DNA from: Muscardinus avellanarius
Lineage: Eukaryota; Chordata; Mammalia; Rodentia; Gliridae
Direction of reading: 5' to 3'
Assembly (NCBI GenBank): GCA_963383645.1
Contig: OY726561.1
Coordinates: 23,330,795-23,394,794 of the forward strand
Length of the DNA stretch: 64,000 nucleotides
Shown here: piece by piece, positions 10,851-23,800 of the stretch
How positions within the stretch are numbered: the first letter of the stretch is position 1
How the letters are laid out: every line of letters begins with the position of its first letter
The notes under the pieces: model-generated
The model's input: the letters and a program-made list of their open reading frames with translations, nothing else
Told to the model about the DNA's origin: nothing
Database searches by the model: none
Made by a program: the position numbers and the translations under genes

Positions 10851-13262
10851 CATGGGAAAAGTGACTCTAACTGCTATTATGGAAATGGGGTGATGTCAGC
10901 TCTAACTGCTTTGAGCTGCTAAAGGTATTGCAGTGAGATACTTGTAGGTGGGTGGACAAACTAGAAGACTGTGGAAGAAAATATCCTTCATATGAAATTT
11001 TGATAAAGCCTGGTTATCTTGGTTTAAAGTTGCTTATGGTGGTTCAGCAATCTTCATGAAAATGGACACATTAGCATATTATAGAGTAACTTAGGTATAT
11101 TGCCATTTTTTTAACAACCTTTTCTTCTTGGTATACCCACCTGTTAGCAGACTCTGAGTTATTATAGATAACCTATTTAAAAGTTCTTGTGGCACAAAGC
11201 TTAAAGAAGGACCAAGTATGCTGTTTTTAACTTATCTTACTATTTCCTTTTTTGGTCTGTAGAATTTTGAACAGGATTAAGGTCCTTTAGGAGTTTAAAA
11301 ATTAGGAATTTTACTTTTTTACCAAAGAGAATTGTATTTAGTATTTGTGTTTAGTTTCTTTTCAGGGAAATAGCCAGCAAGGGAAGTAAACTAACAGTAT
11401 ATAGCCCAGCTCTTGGCATCAATATATTTTGTGTATCCACACCAGTAAAAGTTGACTTCTTTTTCTAGAGGATTTGAAAATCTCCATGCAGCTCTATGAG
11501 CTAAAGATTATTAAGGAATATTTAGTTAGTCTGATCATTACTTCCAAATTTTTAGGATGCTCAGGTAAAATAATAGATAGGTGTTCCTTTCAAAGCAATG
11601 TATACAAAATTATCATCAACCTTTGTTGTCTTTTAGTAAAAACCCCCAAACAAAGCCATCCCACAAGATTGTTTTTTTCTACATCAATAATTTAAAAGCC
11701 AATTCAATAGACCTAAATGTTATTCCAAATTAGAAGAAGCCAAGAGCATTTTAAAAAGTTATTACATTTTGTATTTACTCAACTTAATTTAATAATTAAA
11801 TAGATTACCCCTGAAAATCAAGACATCAAATAAAATTATTCATTTATTAAAACAATTTCCTGCCAGAGGAAAAACTTAAAAGCTATTAACATTGTATTTT
11901 AAAACATCCTATGGAGGAAAACATAATCTTGACTATTTGCCTAGGAAAAAGGCATATGCTTATAATTTTAAAGACATTTTGATTTAGTCTAATTAACAAA
12001 TTTTACATTCAATCAAATGTTATATTTTTAAACTGGCATAAAGGACATTTGGTTTTTTTTATTTTTCTTTAAGTTTTATGAGTGCTCATTTATTAATACA
12101 CCAATTTTTGGTACCATGTAGATAACATACAGACACATTACATATACAGTACAACAAACAGCATCAACAGGTAGAGATTGGAGAATTACCGTATCTTTTT
12201 TTGCCAAGAGTGAAGCAAGATCCAGAGCTTCCAGAAACCAGAACATATTCTGTCACAGATTCTATTATATAACATAGTCATGGAAAAAAATCTCTACAGC
12301 TGACCATGCTTGGGCAGTCTCTCGGTCATGGGTGACAATGAATCAAACTGATTTAGGTGGACAACTTGTATTCCCATGACAGGCAAAGACCCTAATCACC
12401 ACAACTGTTCATCTTTCTTAGAACACCAAAAGGAATTAAACCTTGTATACCTGCTAAGCAAAGGAAACAAGAGAAAAAAGAAAAAGAAAAAAAGAAACTC
12501 AGAAAGCCTCTAGTTAGGCAAAGCAAAACAGAGGCTTTAAAGCAGACACCCCCTTCTCGTGCATATTAAGTTTGAGGTGGTAGAACGATTTCTATGTTCA
12601 CTTTCCCACCACTGCATGTGAGGTTAGGACCTAAAATCCTCTCATGACCAGAAACCAGCTACACTAAATTTTGAGAGTCCAGGTGAACCAAGAACCTACT
12701 CTTTCTTTCAGTTCTGCTGAGATCTCTAAGCAAGGTAGGGTGATCTTAGGAAATATGATGCTGTAGTTGTTCATATGCAAGTTAGCTAAGTTCAAGGTGG
12801 CTTCCTGACTGTTTCAGGGACCAGGCCTGGGGTCCCTGCCTGGGGATCAATAGTAAATCATCCAGGATCTGACCCCCTCATACAGCTACATCTGCACACT
12901 CTACTGCTCCCCTCACTGCTAGCATCAATGCATCAGTCAGTGGGGAAATGGCTTTTTCTTCCACCTATAGGTGGAGTGGTGCCCATAATTCTGTGAAATC
13001 ATGTAATTCCAGCTCCACCTGTGATCTTGTAGCCAGACTATTTCAACACCAGCACCTGTTGCTATGGCAGTGACAGCGGTGGTGGTGGTGGTGGTGACAG
13101 CCTTATCCTCTGTCCACTTGCTCTTTTTCACCCTTCTATGCATTTAGGTATGCCAGGGATTGTGTCTTGATGACAATTATTTAGGAAACACAACACAGAA
13201 CACATCTAAGTATAAATCCCTAAGGGATCAAACTGCCTGACCCGGGCCTGTAAGAACATGTG
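10851..13262. other. Interval between the direct repeats, no coding capacity seen
   Basis: If the flanking repeats are LTRs this would be the internal region, but no gag, protease or polymerase-like frame is visible. A (GGT)n run lies at 13077-13097. The part around 12100-12950 is less AT-rich than its surroundings and unassigned. Confidence 0.4.
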
Positions 13263-13263
13263 G

Positions 13264-13520
13264 CAGAGCCAGGCATGGTGGCAGATGTTTGTAATCCCAG
13301 TACTTGGGAGGCTAAGACAGGAGAATCACAGGTTCAAGGCCAGTCTCTGCAACTTGTGAGGCTCTCTGCAACTTAGTGAGACCCTGCTTCAAAATAAAGA
13401 AAAAAATATGTCTGGGAATGTAGCTTGAATGCCCCTGGATTCAACTCCAAGTAACACACACACACACACACACACACAAAAAAAAAAAAAAAACAAAAAC
13501 AAACAAAAAAAAAAAAAAAC
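13264..13520 (+). mobile_element. B1-ID dimeric SINE, older, with a (CA)n and A-rich tail
   Basis: B1 half (GCCAGGCATGGTGGCAGATG ... GTGAGACCCTGC), a decayed ID half, then (CA)n at 13454-13479 and poly(A). Flanks ATGTGGCAGA (about 13258) and AGGTGGCATT (about 13522) are a plausible target duplication. Confidence 0.88.
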
Positions 13521-13574
13521 AGGTGGCATTAGCTCTAGGAAAAAGGTTTTTTTTATTTATATTTTTTATTTTTC

Positions 13575-14045
13575 CCTGTCAATGCACTATGACTAAAACA
13601 GAGATGTCTCCTCTAAACACAGTTCTTGTCTTGTGTATTTTGGCAAATAAAATCTAAACACTAGTGAGGGTACAGAAACTTGTAAGTTTATTTTAAGTCA
13701 AGAAAAGATAGAAAACTGCTTCTCCCACATGGCTGTGGGGGGATGTCTCAGAAAGAAAATAACTACCGAAGTTCTTTGGAGATGATGGGCTTTTATATAT
13801 TAATAAGGTTTCACATTTGCTGTTTTATAATTTATTAGAATTGGGTTTTGAGGGAAAACAATGACTTTTGACTAATTTTAATTCTTAATTTGAATTGTTG
13901 TCTTGTGAGCTGGTGAGCTCTGACCTCTTGGCACTTAGCGGTTTCTCATCTCCCTGATCACCTTCCCCTACCCTACAGAGTGGGATACACATAGACCTCT
14001 TTAAAAATCCTGTTCCTAGGTCCTCTGCCTCATTACTTGATTCAG
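13575..14045. repeat. Direct repeat B, possible ERV LTR
   Basis: Partner of the repeat at 10420-10850; collinear shared blocks continue to the GGTCCTCTGCCT motif near 14019. No clear TG...CA ends could be fixed by eye. Confidence 0.55.
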
Positions 14046-14856
14046 AGTGTGAACTGTACAGCACTGAGAGATGCAAGCATTGGAGATCAAAAGTTCTGGA
14101 TGCTTCCCCAGCATTTTTATTTAAGAAGTGACCTATGGCGGAAGGAGTGGGGTACAGCGTATCGAGTGTGATCTTGGAGACAAGAGAAATGTACTTACAC
14201 CCACATCATATCTCTTTACAGCTACATAGAGTTGGCATGTTACTTAATCAACTTGAATCTTGGCAATTTTCTCTGCAGAAACGTGATGGATGTCTTATGC
14301 GCATCATTACTCAGCATCTTAGACAGAAAAACTTTGTAAAGCCTCTGATCCCAAATAAAATGTTCTGAACAAATGTTTGGTGTTTCTCACTTTCCTCTCT
14401 TTCAGAGTCTTAGTTTATCTAATACATATAATCTTTCTCTGTGTTTGTGTTACCAAATTCAACTGCACACCCTTAACCCCAAACTTGTAACCCTTAACTT
14501 TCCTACCATGCTTAAGACCTCTTTAATTCTAACTTTCTAAAAATGACACGTTTTTATTTCTATCTCCTGACAACATTTTTCTAACTACAGTTGTCTTATT
14601 CAGGTGGTTGTGCTCTTATTTTTAACCCATTAAGTTCAGCAAGACTTATAGTTGTCTTTTTTAGACGATGTCCACAAAGTGGTCCTAAGATTATATATAT
14701 AATCAACAGAAAGTATATGTCAATGAGTTCAAATCTTCCTTAATGATGGGCAAGTAAAAGGCAAGCATCTTACTTCTTACAACTTAGATTCTTTGTTATG
14801 ATTTCTGTGATAGTCCTGAAGAAGATTCAAGACACTGAGTTTAAATGACATCTCTG
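14046..14856. other. Unique sequence
   Basis: The frame at 14135-14368 (77 codons) has no recognised domain and no exon-like context. Nothing else seen. Confidence 0.4.
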
Positions 14857-15060
14857 GCCCTGGGCATAATGGGAATACCTGAAATCCCATCACGTGGGAG
14901 GCAGAGATAGAAGTGGAGGTTCACTGCTAGTCTTAGCAACTTGTAGTGAGGTCCTACACAACTTAGTGAGACCCTGTTTCAAAATTAAAATAAAATAAAA
15001 CAGGAGTCGGGGTGTAGCTCATAGGTAGAATGTCCCTCCGTTCAATTCCTTTCACCGCTA
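14857..15060 (+). mobile_element. B1-ID dimeric SINE, old
   Basis: Diverged left half (GGCATAATGGGAATACCTG; GTGAGGTCCT; CTTAGTGAGACCCTG) and an ID half (GTGTAGCTCATAGGTAGAAT). Confidence 0.82.
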
Positions 15061-15221
15061 AAATCAGTAAGTAAAATAAATAAACAAATTAAATATATAT
15101 TTTTTCAGAGTCATAGAATTTTATTTAGATAAGTGAGGAATACGTGTTCAAGGGAGAGTGGGGAGAGAGCACCTTTGAAATCTCACAGTTCTTTTTATTT
15201 TATTTTATTTTATTTATTTAT
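15061..15221. other. AT-rich spacer with T/A-rich runs
   Basis: Holds a TTTA-type run (15191-15221) that forms the tail of the following reverse-strand SINE. Confidence 0.5.
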
Positions 15222-15420
15222 TTGGTACTCAGGGTGGAACCCAGGGACATTCTACCTCCAAGTTATAGCCACAGCTGTGTTTGTTATTCTTTATTTTGAA
15301 ACAGGGTCTCACTGACTTGCAAAGAGCCTCACTAAGTAGCTGAAGGTGTCCTCAAACCATGATCCTTCTGTTCAGCCCTCCAAATGCTGAGATTACAAGC
15401 ATGTGCCACCATGCCTGGCT
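15222..15420 (-). mobile_element. B1-ID dimeric SINE, older subfamily
   Basis: Reverse orientation; ID end TTGGTACTCAGGGTGGAACC, B1 5' end at CCACCATGCCTGGCT. The tail is the TTTAT array just upstream. Confidence 0.9.
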
Positions 15421-16140
15421 TCTTTTATAAGTAAATTTTACAGTTCTTTTTTAAGAGACCTTATTTGTGAGGGAGTGGGTAAGGGCACACAGCTGAGATG
15501 GAGACCTGGACTTTCTCAGAATACCCAAGTTATTCTCATCAATAAAGCTTGACCAAGCCTCAGATGTTCCCTATAGAGCCTTTGTTCACCAAACATTTCA
15601 GGAATCTCAGATGGGGAGATGAACCTTTGTGATTAAAAGTTTGGATCTATTGATGAGCTTGGTCTTAGAAAGAACAGAGATTGTATCATTGAAAAACAGA
15701 TGAAAGAATCTTTGTACTAAATAATCAGGTTTATGAACATTGCCTCAGCAGCTCTGACTGCAACCTTGGGAGGATGGGCATGATTAAAAACTTCAGGCAC
15801 ATAGTGAGAAACCATGTTCTGATTTTCATGTTCCTGAAACTTTGTCCTTCAGTGATGTTAGCTTCTGACATAACTGTGAAGAATCTATCAGAATAATAGA
15901 GGCCAGTTTCTCTTTCTCCTTTAGGTCAGTTAGGATGAAGATCCTGATCCCTGACTAGATAAGGCCCTTGTCCTTTGTCAGCTTTGTAGAAGCTATAGAT
16001 AAGAACTTTCACCCATTATCAATCTTCAAGATTAATAAATCCAAGTCCCAGAGGGGGGAAATCATTTATAATCAGATAGGTTAGGAAAAAAAATATAAGT
16101 AGAAAGGAGAAAAACCTGAGAAAAGGAGAAACTATAGTTT
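15421..16140. other. Unique sequence
   Basis: Less AT-rich than most of the window. No coding frame, splice pattern or known repeat was recognised. Confidence 0.4.
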
Positions 16141-16156
16141 AAAAATCTAGAAACTA

Positions 16157-16339
16157 GCCGGGCGTGGTGGCGCACGCTTGTAATCCCCGCGCTTGGGAGG
16201 CAGAGACAGGAGGATCGCGCAGGTTCGAAGCCAGCCGCACTGGCGTAAGAGACCCTGCTTCATAAATATAAAATAGGTCTGGGAGTGTAGTCCGGAGGTA
16301 GAAGGGCTTCCAGGAACCCCAGTACCACCAAAAAAAAAA
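16157..16339 (+). mobile_element. B1-ID dimeric SINE, young, with perfect 16-bp TSD
   Basis: Near-identical to the copy at 3295. AAAAATCTAGAAACTA lies on both sides (16141-16156 and 16340-16355) with no mismatch. The perfect duplication and intact CpGs make this one of the youngest insertions in the window. Confidence 0.97.
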
Positions 16340-16885
16340 AAAAATCTAGAAACTATTCTGCTATTTATGCCCCACACATACTTTAGCTTATGCTGATCAT
16401 TTTCAGAGTGATTAGATATATGCCATTTACATTCATGCCCCCTCTTTATTCAGCACTGACTTTCTCCCTGCAAATTCTAAATTTAAATGGTCACATTCAG
16501 AATATTTCCATTTCTAACTTTCCTTTATTTTTTAATTTTTTGTATTATTTATTTAAACTTTTGTTATAGAATGCTTGGTCCTTGCCTATGACTCTTACTA
16601 TTACCCCACTGGAGCTACTGTTTGAGTGGATATGCAATTATAGAAAAACAGTTTTATTTCCAGGGATATAGAAGTCCTTGTTCTTCTATTTCCCAGACTC
16701 TGATTTACTGAGAAGATACCAGATACAAATTTTATATTGTTATTGTTTATATGTGTTTGTTTACAGTTTGCATATCATAATGTAGTCTCTTGGGTTCAAG
16801 CAGTTTGAACCCTTGTGACACTCAACAACTGAAATCCATCCTCTGCTTTTTTATATTTTATTATTTTAAATCTTCATTATCTTTA

Positions 16886-16997
16886 TTTGAAATAGGCTAA
16901 CCCTAAGTTGTCTAGACTTAGTTGTGTAAATCTTAGTTGTATAATCCTCCTGCGTCAGCCTCCCTCAAACCTGAGATTATATATGTGTGCTGGTCTT
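16886..16997 (-). mobile_element. Degenerate B1 fragment
   Basis: TAATCCTCCTGCGTCAGCCT and a GTGTGCTGG end show a reverse B1 left half; the ID half is not visible. Confidence 0.6.
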
Positions 16998-17040
16998 TGT
17001 CAATATTGTTTTGTGTTTCATTTTTAACAGTTTTGATTTT

Positions 17041-17235
17041 TTTAAACTTTTTTTTTAGTCCATTGTAGTCATACATCATAATAGAGTAAAAGATGGTGTG
17101 AGCATCCATGCCCACATCACCCAATTAGCCCTTACCCAATTCCTGCCCCATTCCCTCCCCCTCCCTCTTTCTCATGTTTTTTATTTTTTAAATCTGTGCA
17201 TTATAGTCATACATCTTAATATGATACAAGATGAT
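17041..17235 (-). mobile_element. Two very short L1 3'-end fragments
   Basis: Each begins with a T-rich run followed by (A/T)TTGTAGTCATACATC or ATTATAGTCATACATC, the reverse complement of the local L1 3' terminus. The first (17041-17165) keeps the ATTCCCTCCCCCTCCCTC purine/pyrimidine tract; the second is only about 55 bp. Both are extreme 5' truncations. Confidence 0.75.
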
Positions 17236-17940
17236 TGATTTTAATGGATAAAATATCTTCTTAAATCATTTTCAAGTAATATTAAGCATCTTTCAATTAA
17301 GCATCTCTCAATTTCTTCTAATGCCACTAAATTAAGTTTTCTCTTTTTACTCTATTTTTATTCATGTTTATAAAACATGCATACTTTTGTCTGCCAATTT
17401 ACTTTTTAAAATAAAATTATTGAAGATAGTGATGATTTAGATAGGTGAGTAGATACTAATGATTTTTCTGAAGAACCTCTTCAGAAAAGAAAAAAAGAAG
17501 GAAACTTTCATTCACAATTTCTTTCTCATTAACCTCTATGTTTTGTGTTGCTCTACCGCCATCTCTCATTTTTATCTCAAGCCAACATACTTCTACCATC
17601 TCTTAATTGCACTGGAAATACATTTATGTGCTTCAGTTATTCATCCCATGCAAAGTTCCATTTTACTTATTATTTTATTTATTTACTCATTTCTTTTACT
17701 TATTCAATTATTCATTATTCATCATTACAATCATTTTAACAATTTCAGAAAGGAGATAATGGTTGCTTTCAATACAACATTCTGATCTGCTTATCTGAGG
17801 ATTTGAAAATAAAGGAAACACTGACTGACATTTCTTTTTTTAAATTTGTATCCAAAATTTCAAAATTTGATACTCTGCAGTGGTTCTCAGTGAGTAATGG
17901 GTTACAATGGGTTACAATAAAAAATTATTTTTTGTCCTGA
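17236..17940. other. AT-rich unique sequence
   Basis: The open frame at 17459-17785 (108 codons) is hydrophobic and I/F/Y-rich, as expected from T-rich DNA, and matches no family I know. A GGGTTACAAT duplication is at 17897-17916. Confidence 0.45.
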
Positions 17941-17970
17941 AGGAATATTATATATATATATATATATGAT

Positions 17971-18994
17971 ATTTTTGTAATCATACATCACTTTGGAATA
18001 CAAGACTTGAGAGGATATACAAGCACATATCATCCAATAAGCCCTCATCCAATCCCCATCCCATTCCCTCCCCCTCCCTTGATCCTATGCTTAATTGGTA
18101 ATTATCTTTGATATATTTGTTTATGCACCTCATGAGTTTTAAAGAGATTCCATACTCCCCCATCCCCTCCCCTCTGATTGGTCACCTTAATTGCTTCTCA
18201 ATAGGGCCCTTTCTACTACTTGACTTCCTCCTGTTACCCCTTTCCTCCTAGTTTTTGCTAATTAGGGGAAGCATCTGGATTTTATTTTCTGTGCTATTTC
18301 TCTGTGCATGCCGCATTGCAAGTTCCGATCCCACTCAGGGGACTCTTGTCCAGGCCTCACTGATCCCAGCAATGACCTAACCCCTCGGCAGGCTTGGATT
18401 CCGGCCTAAGAGGCCCCATCACCTGCCTTGCCTCACAGCAGGCTCAAATCTGAGCCCCCTCTTCACCCAGCAGGTTGTCCCACATTCCCGAGGTCCATGG
18501 TGGTAGTATTCCACCTCTGAGGTAACTTCTTCAAAAGTTCCAGGTGTATTACGTCAGATCTCTGCCTCCCTTGAGTACTTGCCGCTGCCAATGTGACTGT
18601 CTCCACCATTTCAAATATTTCCCAAGCTCTTTTCCCATACCGCACAATGTCCAGTGTTCCAAAGCATGCGTGACGGTAGCATTCGACCTTTGGGGTAATT
18701 TCTTCAGAGGATCAGGGTGGGTTGGATTAGATGTCTGCCTCTCCCAAAGACAAGTCTCCACCGCCAACTTGGCCACTGCTGCCACCACCGCCTTCCTCCT
18801 AGGTCTCAGCTAGACTCTCTCCTTACAGGTGATGTCCCGGATTCTTAAAGATTTAGAGAAGCCTCAGTCCTCCTTCGCGGGGAATTTTTCCAAAATTTCC
18901 AGTTCAGATGGATATGTTTTGTCTGCATCTCCAATATTCTAGCTGCCGCCTCAGCCATCTTAACCTCTCTCGAATATTTTTCTTTTTTCTTTTC

Positions 18995-19027
<33 letters not shown>

Positions 19028-19300
19028 GAAGGGAATGTGTGTGGTTTGGGTAGGATGATGGGGTTCAGGCACTCGGTAAAGATGAAAAAAAATTTTTTTT
19101 CATTCTGGGTGTGTGGGGTAGAGGTCACCTAAGGGTGCCCTGCCCATGAGCCCAGGGTCTGGGCCTGGCGGCCCGGAACTCAGGGTCCTTCCAGGTGGGG
19201 AGGGGGTCTCCTAAGGGTGCCCTGCCAGCTCCTGTCCATCCGCCCAGGGTCGGGGGCCAGGCGGCCCGGACCTCAGGGTCCTTCCGGGTGGGGCAAAAAA
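17971..19300 (-). mobile_element. Composite VNTR retroelement, copy 1 (SVA-like architecture)
   Basis: Read 5' to 3' on the minus strand: (1) a GC-rich module of two units with about 82-bp period (19300-19124); (2) a T/A-rich linker with a long poly-T on plus (18966-19023); (3) a body of about 500 bp (18962-18460) starting at an AAGATGGCTGAGG motif; (4) a VNTR reduced to one to two units (about 18455-18331); (5) about 350 bp homologous to L1 3' UTR (18330-17976), compared here with 56190-56505. No ORF1 or ORF2 sequence lies inside. The 3' end is a short TTTTT next to an (AT)n array, so the tail is degraded. No convincing target duplication was found. Frames crossing it are not coding. Confidence 0.75.
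17976..18330 (-). repeat. L1 3'-UTR-derived segment of composite copy 1
   Basis: Order-preserved similarity with the sense L1 tail at 56190-56505: GGATGCTT, GGTAACA(T/G)GAGGAA, AAGGTGACC, the GGAGGGGGAGGGAATGGG tract and the final ATGATTACA end. This is the part that would allow recognition by L1 reverse transcriptase. Confidence 0.8.
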
Positions 19301-20025
19301 TTCTTTTTTTTTCATTTTTTTCATTTTTTTATTGGCGTGTTATAAATGGGTCATAGGAGGAACTCTAGATGAAAAAAAATTTTTCAAAAGCTTCTGCAAC
19401 ATATGCAGATACTCTTAGCTTTTAAGATGCCACCTGAGAACGATCACACCATATTTTTAGAGAGAAGTTGGTAATCCAGTACAGAATTAAAACTAGACAG
19501 GATAAGAATTGTCTAGGAGCCTGAAATAATATTTATCAATTTTGAAAATTACTCAATAAAAATTCTTATCTGCTTGAACAAATCATGCCTCAGTATAATC
19601 AGTTATATTATCAGCTGTTTCCTCCACAGCTTGACTTATTTATTCTCTTGCAGAGTTCTAAATGTTCAAACTAAATAGGAAGAGCTCTACTGAAAGCGCA
19701 AGTGTTTTGTGTTTCTGGTGCTCCTTTTTTTTTAGTGTGCATTAATCAGAGATCTGTTAAAAAGTAATCCTTCCTTTTGCTTCTAGTCAAGAAACACATT
19801 ACTAATTTGTCTTACAGCCTCCTCCATTTTTTAGTCTTTCTCAAAGCATTTATTATTTTTGATTATCCAGAAGTGAGATTTCCATTTTCAGGATGTTTTA
19901 GTTATTGGCTTAGGATAGTTATTTAAAATTAAATTTTCTTGTATTTCTAGTTGAGTTTTTTTTTAATTAAGAATCTCACATTTAATCTTCATTAAAAAAA
20001 AAACACCACCAATAATCCATTAACG
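19301..20025. other. AT-rich unique sequence
   Basis: T-rich run at 19303-19330. GGAGGAACTCTAGATGAA at about 19355-19372 resembles the L1 3' UTR at 56269 but extends no further. Otherwise nothing recognised. Confidence 0.4.
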
Positions 20026-20034
20026 CTCTGACTT

Positions 20035-20036
<2 letters not shown>

Positions 20037-20075
<39 letters not shown>

Positions 20076-20252
20076 GTGTTACTGGGGTTCCTGGAAAGCC
20101 TTCTACCTCCGGACTGCACTCCCAGACCTATTTTATATTTTTATTTGGGAACAGGGTCTCTTAAGCCAGTGAGGCTGGCTTCTAACCAGCGAGATCCTCC
20201 TATTTCCGCCTCCCAAGCCTGGTGATTATAAGCGTGCACCACCATGCCCGGC
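20037..20252 (-). mobile_element. B1-ID dimeric SINE, young-type, with long poly(T) and TSD
   Basis: Poly-T 20037-20074 (the poly(A) tail on minus), then the full dimer. CTCTGACTTAA (20026-20036) and ATCTGACTTAA (20253-20263) are the target duplication. Confidence 0.94.
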
Positions 20253-20688
20253 ATCTGACTTAAAATTTGATATTAATGTGGCTTGAAAAAAGCCTCTTCA
20301 TTTCCTACGGAATTTACCTAATGCTAAGCTAGCAGTGACCTTCCATCTTTACATTTTTGAAAAACATGAAAATAGTGAAGTACAGACAGAATATTTGGTT
20401 CCATTTATTCCAAAATGCTAAAATAAAGCAAAATGGGAGACCAGAAGAAAAACAGAAAAAGTCAGTTGGGGAAAGACATGAATATAAAATAAGGAGAATG
20501 GATGCCAGGCTCAGTTTTCTTCAGTATTCTAACATATAAATATTTGACACTCTGAGCACATCTCCAGCTTATTTTGAACTCTAAATATTTGATTTTAAGA
20601 GTTTCATTCTTTATTTCACTCATAATTTCTTTTAGAAACTTTTTTTGGTTGTTTTTTGTTTGTTTGTTTATTTGTTGTTTTTTGTTTT

Positions 20689-20873
20689 GGTGGTACTGGG
20701 GTTCCTGGAAACCCTTCTACCTCCAGGCTACACTCCCAGTACCTATTTTTATACTTTTTTTAAATGTGAAAACAGGGTCTCTTAAGCCAGAGAGGCTGGC
20801 TTCGAACCTGCGCGATCCTCCTGTCTCCGCCTCCCAAGCGCGGGGATTACAAGCGTGCGCCACCACGCCCGGC
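20689..20873 (-). mobile_element. B1-ID dimeric SINE, young, with TSD
   Basis: Young consensus in reverse with high CpG content in the B1 half. TAGAAACTTT is repeated at 20633 and 20875. The long frame crossing it is SINE-derived. Confidence 0.95.
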
Positions 20874-20884
20874 GTAGAAACTTT

Positions 20885-23800
20885 GTTTTTGTAACATTTA
20901 ATTCTCTTTTTTTCCAGAGTTTCACTCAGTTGTTTCAGAACACAATAAATAAATCTTCTCCAAACTCCTACGGTTGTTATTAAACGTTTGGTTTTAGTTA
21001 TCCATTATTATGTATGTCATATTTTCATACTTTGGTAATCTAAGTCTGAAGTATATTCATGTAGATGAAGTTTTTCAATGCTTTTCACTGTTAATATGTA
21101 TAATATAAAATGCTAAATGCTAGAGAATCATCAATCTATTAAGTACAGGTATACTTCTCTTTATGTCCAGTGCATAATGACACTAGGTGCATAATAAACT
21201 ATAGTTGTAAAAATGAGAGTTTAATCTCAAAGGTAGTTTTTGTCTTTCTATAAATATCTTCAATTATATATTAGATATATATCCATCATCTATCTATCTA
21301 TCCAGTGCTCTGTGTCACAGAATGTGAAAAATCTTGGCATATACCCAGTTTAGACTGATTTAGTGATTAGTAAGAAAGAATGTGAGCTTAGTCCAGTAAA
21401 GAAAACAATTTTTTAGTGACTTGACTTCCTGACTATGTACTCCCAATTCCATATCTGTCTTGCCTCTTTTCCAATCAATTCTATTTAACCATGTCTCACA
21501 TAATTGTATGTATCATCTTAGAGTAGCATAAAATGTAAAATAAAACTTATTATTGTCACACATTAGTTTTTTATTTTCATCCATTTCTTTGGCTTACTTG
21601 AAATTGGGCATATATTGAAAATCAGAGAATAGAATTTGATAAAATTTTAAATTATTTCTGCTTTTTCCTCAGATGAGGAAAATTAGCATCTATTTTTTTT
21701 CTCTCAATCTATTCTATGAGTACATATATACCGTATGACTTTTACATCTCTGCTGTATCATTAATCCTAAGGTAAAGCACCATAATTATCAACAGGTATA
21801 AATTATGTTCTTCTAATTTCCTATTAGAAAATGTCTATATAGTTGATTGGGATATTAGGCCTAGAATATCCACATATTCTATCCAATAGTGGCATAGCAT
21901 CAATATGCATAAATCACTGAACCTACAAAATATTTACTGACATACCCCTTTCCCAAAAAACAAAACATTAAGAAAAACTGAATTTCAAAATAGATCATTT
22001 TTTACTCATCTTTCATAATTCACTAATTTCTTAAGAAAACCTTAGCAGACCACCTCATCTTTTTATTCTTGTTATTAATCATACATTCAGTATCCATATA
22101 TTTTTACCTAATTTTCACTATTCTGGAATCCCAATCTCCATTTTATTATACTAACATATTTTTGTACCTATCCAATAAGCTTTAGTTAGAATAACACTTT
22201 TCCACTGACACACATATACAGGAAATAAAAAAGTAAATAAGAAGGTGTCTTCAAATTTATCTTAACATCTTAACTAAAACTGTTTTAATTATTTAATACT
22301 TTATTAAGAATCTTATACAAAGGACTTTATATGATTGCAAAAATTGATATGGAAAAGTATAAGCAGGACTTAAATTTCATTATTATTAAAAACATTGCAT
22401 TGTGTAAAACAGATATTTTATAACCAGTTATAATTGTTTATATAAAATGTTTATATAAACACAATTTTAAATAATTTTATTTTTATAATCTTTCTTACCA
22501 AAATATATTTATACTAATAGTCTAATATTTTTGTTTTATTTTATTTTATTTTAAAACTAAATATGCGTATCACAGCAGCAAATACACAAAACATATAAAA
22601 ACTGAAGAATATTCCATTATCTCAACATATCATCACTAACAAACAAGACTCAGATTCCTTAGAAAACTAGTAAATGCTTAGTAACACACTTAAAATTAGA
22701 TATTTACAAGGGAATAGGTACATAATTATTTATCTTAATTATGTAAAAATTTTAACACATCAATCTAAAAAGTTCTGAAAAAAATAAAATTAAGATAATT
22801 CAAAGGCAATTATAAACTCACAGCACTGGTATACACTGTGATGTCATAGCAACCATGTGCTATCGGTAACTCTCTTGGTTTAGAATCAGTTTTACCAAAA
22901 TGGTACAATAGAAAGGATATTGTTAATTTTTATAGTATTTTCCTTTCCTGCTTCAGGTCATGTTTAATTTCTCCACACCACTTTGAATAGTCATCCTCAG
23001 TCTTTCACGGCTCTATAAGATGGAATTATTCTTCAGATAGCTACAAGTTCAATGACAATGGGATATATAGCACACAATTTTTAGGTATGAAAAATAGCAA
23101 TACCGTAATACTCTTTATTTTTTCCAAAATATTATGTATTTCTTAAGATCAAATTTCATAGTTTGTATTACTCAGAATAGTTGTATAGCACAGAGCTTTG
23201 AGTCTGAATTTATACTTTACATTATTATTTTCCCAGAGGAGAACGTAAAAGCCACTCTTCCTTTAGAAGGCCGCCTACATAATTGGAGACAAGTGGTGTA
23301 AATAATTTGCCCTGTGTAAGTAAAACCAAAAGGCAGCATGCTAAATCTTCTTAGTTTCAATTAGTAGGTAATGTTGCTATTAAATTATTGAGCTCAAGGT
23401 TTCTGGAATAAATTTAGAATTATACTTGGTATGCAATGCCATTTTTGAAATGTAGAATCTAACTCATTATTCTGTCAAACTGTAGGTTTAGTGATTGAAT
23501 ATGTATACAATAAATTTCTTGCTCAGGTTGAACTTCCACCTTATGAATATTACCATATTGGCTCAGATTTCTCCTAGAAATATAGTGTGAGAATTTGGGC
23601 CAAAATTAATAATCACCTTAACTTTTAGATTCTCAGGGCCATCCATCTCATCTATGCATAAAAGACCCTTTAACTCCAAGGAATACTAAAGTTCAGAAAA
23701 GATATATGGGTATACAGAAAAAAAAGTTATAGGGGATATAATGGTATGCTGCATTAATGTAGCATTTTTGAATTAAAATAACTTTGCTTTTTTAACTTTT

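Noticed and set aside
18544..18813. 89-codon frame in composite copy 1
   Set aside because: Lies in the element body; not conserved as an open frame in copy 2, where single-base indels shift it.
17915..19330. Target duplication for composite copy 1 (AAAAAATTATTTTTT against AAAAAATTCTTTTTT)
   Set aside because: Low-complexity match, and the left copy lies about 35 bp away from the element's 3' end.
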